From the NCBI GenBank assembly GCA_026705605.1, contig JAPPAK010000007.1, positions 124,001-188,000 on the forward strand: a stretch of DNA of 64,000 bases, in the 5' to 3' direction. Each line of letters begins with the position of its first letter. The stretch's first letter is position 1. Positions 34,447-40,965 of this stretch are shown here, piece by piece. Made by a program: the position numbers and the translations under genes. The notes beneath the pieces are model-generated. The model did no database searches. It was not told where the DNA came from and worked only from the letters and a program-made list of their open reading frames with translations. Source of the DNA: Chloroflexota bacterium. GTDB lineage: Bacteria; Chloroflexota; Dehalococcoidia; Tepidiformales; Tepidiformaceae.

Positions 34447-35915
34447 GGGCGCAGCCCGAAGAGCTGCTCCGCTTCGCGCTGCAGCTCCGGGCGGAAGTCC
34501 GGGTGCGCCACCGAGATCAGCTCCGCCGCCCGCTCGCGCGTGCTCTTCCCGAAGAGCTGCGCCACCCCGTACTCCGTCACGATCGTGTCCGCCAGCGACC
34601 GCGGGATCGTCACCACGGTGCCCGGCTCGTGCATCGGCACGACCCGCGACACCGCCCCGCCCAGCGCCGTCGACTTCATCACCGTGATCGCGCGTCCACC
34701 CTTCGAGTACATCGCCGCGTAGTGGCTGTCCGGCTGGCCGCCCGTCCCGTTGATCATGCGCGGCCCGTGCACCGTCTCCGCGTTAATCTGCCCCTGGAAG
34801 TCGACATTGATGGCGCTGTTGATCGCGTGAACGCGCTCGTTCGCCGCCATCACCTTCGGGTCCAGCACGAAGTCCGAGGGGTGCAGCTCGCACCGCGGGT
34901 TCTCGGCGATAAAGTCGAGGTCCTGCGGCGTGCAGCCGGCCCACCCCGCCGCCACCGCCACCCCCGGGCGGAACGCCTTGTTCAGGTCGTCCATCTGCCC
35001 TCCGCGGATGAGCTTCGTCCACCCCGGGATGATCATCTCCGAGTGCAGCCCCAGTCCCCTTTTCTCGTCGAAGGCGCCGCCCCGCACGAGCGAGCTGCTC
35101 GGCTCCCCCACCCCGATCTGCAGGTTCGCCCCGTCCGACACCACCTCCGCCACGTTGGCCGCGATCGCCTTCGACTCGGCGTCCGGCTCCGGCCCCTTCC
35201 CCAGCAGCGGCGCCACCGCTTCCGGGTCCAGCTTCTCGAAGAACCAGAAGCTGCGCCGCAGCATCCCCCGCAGCCAGCGGTCCGGCACCGAGTCCATCAG
35301 GTCCAGCAACCCCTCGCGCTTGCGCTCGTCCTCAACCGCCTCCACCTTCGCCCGGATCTCCTCCGTGCTCGGCCCGTACTCGCCCTCGACCAGGTAGTCG
35401 ATCTCGGAGACGTGCACCGTGCAGTCCCCGTGGAACACCGGGTACGTGTCGTCGATCTCGGCGATCACCGTGCGGCAGTTCTGCACGTAGCCGCGCTTGT
35501 TGAACATCATCGGCCCGAAGTTCACGTACCCCTTCTCGTTCGGACGGCTCACCCGCGTGATGAACACGTCCGGGAAGAGGCAGTCGTCGGGTCGCTCGAT
35601 CTGCTTCATCTCCGTCGAGAACAGGTTCGGGATGTACGACGCCACCTTCGAGTCCGTCGCATACCGTGCGAAGTCCCCGATGAAGATCTGGAAGTCGACC
35701 GTGAAGCGCTCGTCCCCCGCTTCGGGCGCGAGCCAGCCGGGGTCCTGCCCCGGAGTCGTCAGCCGCACGCGCACGTCCTTCAGGTCGCGCCGCGCCGCGA
35801 TCGCGTCCAGCACGTAGTCCAGCGACGTGAGCGAGCAGTAGAGGACGTCCCCGTCCTGCACCCCCGAGGCCGCCTCCTCCGGCGAAACCGTGCGGTACGC
35901 CGCCGTCGCCGTCAC
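34443..35915 (-). CDS. acetyl-CoA hydrolase/CoA-transferase (4-hydroxybutyrate CoA-transferase-like)
   Basis: I start at GTG 35915, in the four-base overlap with the upstream LLM stop, giving 490 residues; the 857-codon ORF reads through the LLM gene in a wrong frame. Class I CoA-transferase features are seen: FPDVFITRVSRPNEKGYVNFG, then VSDGANLQIGVGEPSSSLVRGG, GLHSEMI, and GGQPDSHYAAMYSKGGRAITVM. The closing YGVAQLFGKSTRERAAELI is typical of this acetyl-CoA hydrolase/transferase family. It would transfer CoA to or from a carboxylate. Its operon partners suggest an unusual acyl-CoA pathway. Confidence 0.85.
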   Translation of the reverse strand: MTATAAYRTVSPEEAASGVQDGDVLYCSLTSLDYVLDAIAARRDLKDVRVRLTTPGQDPGWLAPEAGDERFTVDFQIFIGDFARYATDSKVASYIPNLFSTEMKQIERPDDCLFPDVFITRVSRPNEKGYVNFGPMMFNKRGYVQNCRTVIAEIDDTYPVFHGDCTVHVSEIDYLVEGEYGPSTEEIRAKVEAVEDERKREGLLDLMDSVPDRWLRGMLRRSFWFFEKLDPEAVAPLLGKGPEPDAESKAIAANVAEVVSDGANLQIGVGEPSSSLVRGGAFDEKRGLGLHSEMIIPGWTKLIRGGQMDDLNKAFRPGVAVAAGWAGCTPQDLDFIAENPRCELHPSDFVLDPKVMAANERVHAINSAINVDFQGQINAETVHGPRMINGTGGQPDSHYAAMYSKGGRAITVMKSTALGGAVSRVVPMHEPGTVVTIPRSLADTIVTEYGVAQLFGKSTRERAAELISVAHPDFRPELQREAEQLFGLRP

Positions 35916-37003
35916 GTCGCCGCCTCGCTGGTTACGGGCTCGTCGAGGAACGCGGGCATGACTTCCTTTGCGAACAACCGCATCGACTCCAGGTTCTGCT
36001 CGTGCGTCGACCAGCGCCCCGTGATGCCGATGTTGAGCGCGTCCACCCCCAGCTTCTGCCAGTCCTCCACCGCCTTCGCCACCTCGTCCGGGTTCCCTAC
36101 GAGCTTCCCCACCTGGTCCGCCCCCAGCGGCGGCCGGAACGCCGCGCCCGAGCCCAGGGAGTGCGCGTGGTAGGCGGGACTCGGGTAGGTCGAGCCCATC
36201 GTCATCAGGTACGAGCTCAGCGGCCCGGCGAGCTGCTCCTCCGCCTTCCCCGCCATCTTCTGCGCGAAGTCCGAGTCCGGGTGGCAGAAGAGCCCTCCCT
36301 GCGCTCGCACCTGGTTGTTCACGGTCACCCCGATCGGTTCCGCCTCGCGGCTCGCCCGACGGTAGTCCGCAATCAGGTCCGCGTACTTGGGGATTCCCCC
36401 CAGCGTCACGCCCAGCATCCCGATCCCCTTCTCTCCCGCGAGCACGGCCGTCTCCGGGCTCTGCACCGCCACCCAGATCGGCGGATGCGGTTCCTGTACT
36501 GGCTTCGGCAGCACGTTCCGTGGCGGCATCGAGAAGTGGCGCCCCTTGATTGAGAACTCGTCGCTCGTCCACATCTTCACCACCGACCTCGTCGACTCCT
36601 CCCACATCTCCTTCGTGTCGTCCGGCTCCACCAGGAACCCGCCGAGCTCCGTCCAGGTCGCACTCCGCCCCGTCCCCAGCTCGACGCGCCCGTTGCTGAG
36701 GATGTCGAGCGTCGCGATGCGCTCCGCCACCCGCGCCGGGTGGTTGATGTTCGGCAGCATCAGGTAGATGCCGTGCCCGAACCGAATGTTCTTCGTCCGC
36801 GCCGCGCAGTACGCGAAGAACATGTCCGGCGCGGACATGTGCGAGTACTCCTCGAGGAAGTGGTGCTCCACCGACCAGCAGCTGTCGAACCCCAGCTGAT
36901 CCGCCAGCTCGACTGTCTCGACCGCCTCGTGGAAGGCGCGAGACTCGCTCATCTTGTCCCACGGCTTCGTCACCACGAAGCCCACCGAAAGCCCGAACTT
37001 CAT
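35912..37003 (-). CDS. LLM class flavin-dependent oxidoreductase
   Basis: The start ATG 37003 follows GGAGGTCGC and gives MKFGLSVGFVV; the track start lies 12 codons upstream. The 363-residue luciferase-like protein has SCWSVEHHFLEEYSHMSAPDMFFA near residue 40 and GRVELGTGRSATWTELGGF. These are hallmarks of the alkanal-monooxygenase-type branch. It needs reduced FMN, or F420 in related groups. It leads the operon LLM, CoA-transferase, unknown, acetoacetate-decarboxylase-like, suggesting that an oxygenated or reduced intermediate is passed to CoA activation. Confidence 0.88.
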   Translation of the reverse strand: MKFGLSVGFVVTKPWDKMSESRAFHEAVETVELADQLGFDSCWSVEHHFLEEYSHMSAPDMFFAYCAARTKNIRFGHGIYLMLPNINHPARVAERIATLDILSNGRVELGTGRSATWTELGGFLVEPDDTKEMWEESTRSVVKMWTSDEFSIKGRHFSMPPRNVLPKPVQEPHPPIWVAVQSPETAVLAGEKGIGMLGVTLGGIPKYADLIADYRRASREAEPIGVTVNNQVRAQGGLFCHPDSDFAQKMAGKAEEQLAGPLSSYLMTMGSTYPSPAYHAHSLGSGAAFRPPLGADQVGKLVGNPDEVAKAVEDWQKLGVDALNIGITGRWSTHEQNLESMRLFAKEVMPAFLDEPVTSEAAT

Positions 37004-37091
37004 GCGCGACCTCCACCCGCCAACGCGGGCCGCCCGCATCTTGCCACGTCCGTGCGCTGATGGTCAGGTTCCGGGCCTGCGCCAGACAAAG

Positions 37092-37117
37092 GGAGACGCC
37101 CCTCGTGGGGCGTCTCC
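37092..37117 (-). terminator. perfect 11-bp hairpin after the first DinB gene
   Basis: GGAGACGCCCC and GGGGCGTCTCC pair fully around TCGT, about 30 bases past the stop of the minus-strand DinB gene. On that strand it is followed by CTTTGTC, a short T-run. It likely ends the DinB transcription unit and may also shield the divergent LLM promoter. Confidence 0.7.
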
Positions 37118-37146
37118 GGTGGTATCACGTTGGGAGAGGGAGCGGG

Positions 37147-37653
37147 CTAGGCCCAGCGGTGGGCCGTCTCCAGCTCGACCACGGCCGAGTCGTCGAGACC
37201 GGCCGCCTCGAGCGCCTCGGTCACGTGCTGCGCCTCGTGCTGCGTCAGCAGGCTCAGCACCGTGCCCAGGGAGAAGCTGTTCCCGCCAAGTGAGAACTCC
37301 TGCGCGAGATCCTCGTCGCTGAATCGCTGGACGTACATCCAGATGACCCCGTGGGCCGTGTTCAGCTCGATCCGCAGCATCTTGTAGTCGAGCGACGCGA
37401 ACTTGTCGACGCCGGCCTGGTTGCCGCTCTCATCCGCCGGGAACTCGCCGCTGGCGAGCATCGCGCGGACGTGCGCCGACGTGTCGTGGCTGATGGCCGT
37501 GATGTGGCGAATGACGTCGCCAACCGACCAGCCGTCGTAGGCCGGCTTGTCGAAGTGGTCGCCGAGTGCGCCAATCGCGTCCTCGGTCCTCTGCCACGTC
37601 TCGCACATCGACTGGAACAACGCGTCTCGCGTAACTGCTGCGTCAGCTGCCAT
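37147..37653 (-). CDS. DinB-like protein, paralog 1
   Basis: A 168-residue four-helix protein from ATG 37653. The opening helix (RDALFQSMCETWQRTEDAIGAL) and DGWSVGDVIRHITAISHDTSAHV provide the first His. A later MYVQRFSDEDL and TQHEAQHVTEAL provide the HxxxH metal site of the DinB/YfiT fold. Relatives include thiol-dependent transferases and ClbS-like DNA-damage protection proteins. Two further paralogs follow in tandem upstream, all ending in ETAHRW. A 227-base gap with twin GC-rich repeats separates it from paralog 2. Confidence 0.8.
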   Translation of the reverse strand: MAADAAVTRDALFQSMCETWQRTEDAIGALGDHFDKPAYDGWSVGDVIRHITAISHDTSAHVRAMLASGEFPADESGNQAGVDKFASLDYKMLRIELNTAHGVIWMYVQRFSDEDLAQEFSLGGNSFSLGTVLSLLTQHEAQHVTEALEAAGLDDSAVVELETAHRWA

Positions 37654-37813
37654 TGTCTGCCTCCATGCCCTCCGGGAAGTGCGACCCGCATTGTGGCCCA
37701 TCGCAGAGGGTCGGTCTAGCGCAGGCTGGCGATCCGCTGCACGCATACTGGCCACTGGTCAACCCGACAAGGTCAGCGGACCGAAGCTCCCTCTGGCACG
37801 GGCGCCACTCTTT

Positions 37814-37874
37814 CCTCAGCCGCGCGGCAGCGCGGCGCTCTCCTCATCCTCAGCCGCGCGGTAGCGCGGCGCTC
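37814..37874. repeat. two 27-bp hairpin-forming direct repeats
   Basis: CCTCAGCCGCGCGGCAGCGC continuing GGCGCTC occurs at 37814-37840 and again at 37848-37874 with one C-to-T change. Seven bases separate the copies. Each copy can fold (GCCGCGC with GCGCGGC). The pair sits just after the stop of DinB paralog 2 on the minus strand. It could be a REP-like element or a double terminator. Confidence 0.65.
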
Positions 37875-37881
37875 CACTCAC

Positions 37882-38385
37882 CTACGCCCAGCGATGCGCC
37901 GTCTCCACCGGCACGATGACTGACTCCGGCAAGCCCAGCGTCTCGAGCAACTCGTTCACATGCCCGCCCTCGTGCAGCACACGATGCAGGATCACCTCGC
38001 CCAGCGTGTTCTCCTCGTCGAAGACCGTGAACGTCTGAGCCAGGTCCTCGTCGCTGAACCGCTGGATGTACATCCAGACGACGCCATGCGCCGTATTCAG
38101 TTCGATCCGCAGCATCTTGTAGTCGAGCGACCGGAACTTTTTGATGCCCTCCTCATTCCCCGAATCGCCGAGGAAGGGAAGCTCGCCCGTGGCCAGCAGC
38201 TCACGGATTCGCCACGACATGATGTGGCTCGCCGCCGTGATGTGTCGGAACACATCCCCGATGGTCCAACCATCGTGGGCCGGCTGATCGAAGTGTTCCC
38301 CGAGCGCCGCGATCGCGTCCTCGGTCCGCTGCCACCACTGCAGGATCTCCTGGAAGAGCGCCTCTCGCGTCATCGCTTCTGCCAT
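37882..38385 (-). CDS. DinB-like protein, paralog 2
   Basis: A 167-residue paralog of its two neighbours. DGWTIGDVFRHITAASHIMS carries the first metal His, and HRVLHEGGHVNELLETL the HxxxH pair (GGHVN). Between them is the strictly shared segment SLDYKMLRIELNTAHG. It ends VPVETAHRWA like the others. The three copies differ most around residues 70-85 and 115-135, which may set substrate range. It is separated from paralog 3 by only 25 bases and so is probably co-transcribed with it. Confidence 0.8.
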   Translation of the reverse strand: MAEAMTREALFQEILQWWQRTEDAIAALGEHFDQPAHDGWTIGDVFRHITAASHIMSWRIRELLATGELPFLGDSGNEEGIKKFRSLDYKMLRIELNTAHGVVWMYIQRFSDEDLAQTFTVFDEENTLGEVILHRVLHEGGHVNELLETLGLPESVIVPVETAHRWA

Positions 38386-38410
38386 GCCTGCCTCCTTCGG
38401 GTATCTCTCG

Positions 38411-38920
38411 CTAGGTCCAGCGGTGTGCGGTCTCGACAGGCACCACTGCCGACTCGGGAACGCCCGCCGCGTTCAGCGCCACCGCCACGTGATCGGCCTC
38501 GTGCCGCGCGACTACCCCCAGGACCTGCCCCAGCGTCCAGTCGTTCCCCATCAGCTTGTACGTCTGCGCGAGGTCCTCGTCGCTGAACCGCTGCACGTAC
38601 ATCCAGACGACCCCGTGCGCCGTGTTCAGCTCGATCCGTAGCATCTTGTAGTCGAGCGACCGGAACTTCTCGACCTCTACCTCGTTCGCATCGTCGCCGG
38701 GAATCTCGTACTCACCCGTCGCCAGCATGGCCCGGACCGCCGCCGACTCGCGGTGGCTGATGGCCGTCAGGTGCCGGAAGATGTCGCCCACCGTCCAGCC
38801 GTCGTGCGCGGGCTTGTCGAAGTGCTCCCCCACCGCCGCGATCGCATCCTCGGTGTACTGCCACTGCTCGCACAGCGCCTGGAACAGCGCCTCGCGCGTG
38901 ATCGCCTCGCCTTCTGCCAT
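38411..38920 (-). CDS. DinB-like protein, paralog 3
   Basis: The start is ATG 38920 (MAEGEAITREALFQAL), giving 169 residues; the ORF extends upstream without conservation. It shares DKPAHDGWTVGDIFRHLTAISH, FRSLDYKMLRIELNTAHGVV and VETAHRW with paralogs 1 and 2. Metal-binding His residues are retained (HLTAISH region and RHEADHVAVAL). It is the first gene of the tandem set. The divergent LLM gene at 39045 lies 124 bases away, so the two units may share a regulatory region. Confidence 0.8.
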   Translation of the reverse strand: MAEGEAITREALFQALCEQWQYTEDAIAAVGEHFDKPAHDGWTVGDIFRHLTAISHRESAAVRAMLATGEYEIPGDDANEVEVEKFRSLDYKMLRIELNTAHGVVWMYVQRFSDEDLAQTYKLMGNDWTLGQVLGVVARHEADHVAVALNAAGVPESAVVPVETAHRWT

Positions 38921-38992
38921 CGTTGCCCTCCTGACGTGCCCGCCGCAGTCTGACCGATCGCCACGCCCCCGGTCCACTTGTCCGCTTCGCCG

Positions 38993-38998
38993 TACAAT
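38993..38998 (+). promoter_or_regulatory. -10-like TACAAT in a repeated TA[C/G]AATCCCCC element
   Basis: TACAATCCCCC lies 46 bases before the LLM ATG at 39045, identical to the 11 bases upstream of the NIPSNAP gene at 4358. A GGGAGA ribosome binding site precedes the ATG, so this message would have a leader. Confidence 0.45.
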
Positions 38999-39044
38999 CC
39001 CCCGGCAGCGCGCCGCCCGACCGGCGCGTCCCGGGAGACACCTC

Positions 39045-40094
39045 ATGAAGCTTGGCATCAGCATCGGCTACTCCGGCCCGCAGATGAAACTGCCCGTCGA
39101 GAAGGTCCAGCTGGCCGAACGCCTCGGCTACGACTCCGTCTGGACCGCCGAGGCCTACGGCTCCGACGCCGTTACGCCCCTCGCCTACCTCGCCGCCGTC
39201 ACCGACCGCATCCGCCTCGGCACCGGCATCATGCAGCTCGCCGCCCGCACCGCCGCCAACTGCGCCATGTCCGTCGCCACCGTCGACGCCATGGCCGGCG
39301 GCAACCGCTTCATCGCCGGCATCGGCGTCTCCGGGCCCCAGATCGTCGAGGGCTGGTACGGCGAACCGTGGGGCAAGCCCTACTACCGCATCCGCGACTA
39401 CGTCCAGATCATGCGCAAGATCTTCGAGCGCGAGCGCCCCGTCATGCACGAAGGGACCGAGATCTCGCTGCCCTACTCGGGCGAGGGCTCGTCCGGCCTT
39501 GGCAAGCCGCTCCGTTCCATTCTCCACATGAACAACGTCCCTATCTGGCTTGGCACGGGCACGCCGGCCAACACCCGCCTCACCGCCGAGATCGCCGACG
39601 GCTGGCTCCCCCTCGGCTATGTCCCCGGCAAGAAGCTCGACCACTTCATGCCCTGGCTCGAAGAGGGATTCCGTCGCGCCGGCGGCGGCAAGAGCCTCAA
39701 GGACATCGAGATCCAGGTCGGCGCCACCGTCCGTATCACCGACGACGTCCAGGGCGCCCTCGACGCGATGAAGCCCGGCACCGCCCTCTACATCGGCGGC
39801 ATGGGCCACCGCACCAAGAACTTCCATAACGACAACATGGTCCGTCGCGGCTACGCCGACGCCGCCCAGCGCATTCAGGAGCTCTTCCTCGCCGGACGCA
39901 AGGAGGAGGCCGCCGCCGCCGTCCCCGACGAGTTTCTCGACGAAACCGCCCTCATCGGCCCCGTCGAGCGCATCCGCGAGCGCTACAAGCTCTGGGCCGA
40001 CGACCCCATCACCGGCATCACCGTCAACGCCACCCGCCAGGAAGAAATGGAGCTCATGGCCGAGCTCGCCGAGGTCGAGCCGGTCAAGGCGTAG
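39045..40094 (+). CDS. LLM class oxidoreductase, probably F420-dependent
   Basis: The ATG at 39045 gives a 349-residue TIM-barrel protein. MKLGISIGYSGPQM at the start, DSVWTAEAYGSDAVTPLAYLA near residue 30, and GRTAANCAMSV-like and GIGVSGPQIVEGWYG segments follow the pattern of F420-dependent members such as methylene-H4MPT reductase-like proteins. The closing ALIGPVERIRERYKLWADD is also typical of that branch. The substrate is unknown. Cofactor assignment is an inference from these motifs, as no F420 biosynthesis gene is in the window. Confidence 0.85.
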   Translation: MKLGISIGYSGPQMKLPVEKVQLAERLGYDSVWTAEAYGSDAVTPLAYLAAVTDRIRLGTGIMQLAARTAANCAMSVATVDAMAGGNRFIAGIGVSGPQIVEGWYGEPWGKPYYRIRDYVQIMRKIFERERPVMHEGTEISLPYSGEGSSGLGKPLRSILHMNNVPIWLGTGTPANTRLTAEIADGWLPLGYVPGKKLDHFMPWLEEGFRRAGGGKSLKDIEIQVGATVRITDDVQGALDAMKPGTALYIGGMGHRTKNFHNDNMVRRGYADAAQRIQELFLAGRKEEAAAAVPDEFLDETALIGPVERIRERYKLWADDPITGITVNATRQEEMELMAELAEVEPVKA

Positions 40095-40105
40095 AGGGTG
40101 GGGGC

Positions 40106-40930
40106 TCAGCCCCCCATCCGCCCCAGGAGCGACCCGTACTCCGCCAGCCCCACGGGCCGCACGACCCTGCCCATCCCCGACCAGTGCTCCCAGCGCCAGT
40201 TGCCCGTCGCGCGCGGTTGGCCGGCTGGCTCCTGCAGCGGCGAGGCCTTGCTCGCCAGCATCAGGTGGTAGTGCTCGCTCAGTGGGAGCGACTCGTTCAC
40301 CAGCCCGATCCAGTACCGCAGCTCGCCGTCGTCCGGCGCGAACGTCGTCCCCAGGTAGCGGAAGCGTCCCTGCACGGGGGTCGAGGAGCTGTTCTCGTAC
40401 CGAACGCCCGAGCCGAACCGCTCCCGCAGTGCCGCCCCCCCGAGCGCGTAGAGCCGGTTCGTGTGCAGCGCGTCGTCGAGCCCCACCGCTCCCAGCCCCA
40501 GTACGTCGCGACGCACGAACTCGCCGAACTCGCGCGCGAGACCGTCCGCGTCGTCCGCGACCGTCGCCGCAATGGCGTCCCAGGTGACTGCCCCCGCCGC
40601 GCCCTCATCGAAGCCCACCCGGAGTCGCGTGCCGCCCGCGTTCGGCCGTTCGACCGCCTCCCCCGGCGCCACCTCGATCTCGACAAGCGCCTCCCGCCCG
40701 TCCGCGAAGGTGATCCCGAGGTCGGCAACCGCGGCCCTCGCCCCGGGCTGGACCTTCACGTCGGTGACAGCGCCCTCCGCCCCTACCGCGTCCGCGAACA
40801 GCGCGACAAGCGCCTCCCGACCCGTCGCCAGCAGGTAGGCGAGGCCGTTCGTGCAGTAGTCCTCGAAGGGGGAGGTGCCGGCGCCGGGCCGGTAGGCCGA
40901 GAGCATTGTGAAGAGGTTCGCGCCGTCCAC
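40106..40930 (-). CDS. hypothetical protein, possibly PD-(D/E)xK nuclease-like
   Basis: I start at GTG 40930 because CATACT ends six bases before it, fitting a leaderless start; the ORF itself is longer. The 274-residue product begins near FEDYCTNGLAYLLATGREAL. It has VADLGITFADGREALVEIEV (about residues 72-91), which resembles the D-x(n)-E-x-K core of restriction-endonuclease-like folds, but with E-I-E instead of E-x-K. The second half is Arg/Gly-rich and ends WRWEHWSGMGRVVRP. The family is unproven; a degenerate nuclease or a non-catalytic relative is possible. Confidence 0.45.
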   Translation of the reverse strand: MDGANLFTMLSAYRPGAGTSPFEDYCTNGLAYLLATGREALVALFADAVGAEGAVTDVKVQPGARAAVADLGITFADGREALVEIEVAPGEAVERPNAGGTRLRVGFDEGAAGAVTWDAIAATVADDADGLAREFGEFVRRDVLGLGAVGLDDALHTNRLYALGGAALRERFGSGVRYENSSSTPVQGRFRYLGTTFAPDDGELRYWIGLVNESLPLSEHYHLMLASKASPLQEPAGQPRATGNWRWEHWSGMGRVVRPVGLAEYGSLLGRMGG

Positions 40931-40965
40931 GTCCCCAGTATGAACACCGCCCCGGCGCGGTCCAG

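Noticed and set aside
34443-37016. An 857-codon ORF ending in the CoA-transferase
   Set aside because: Its first 367 codons are the antiphase reading of the LLM gene. The Gly/Arg-rich composition there is a typical G+C shadow.
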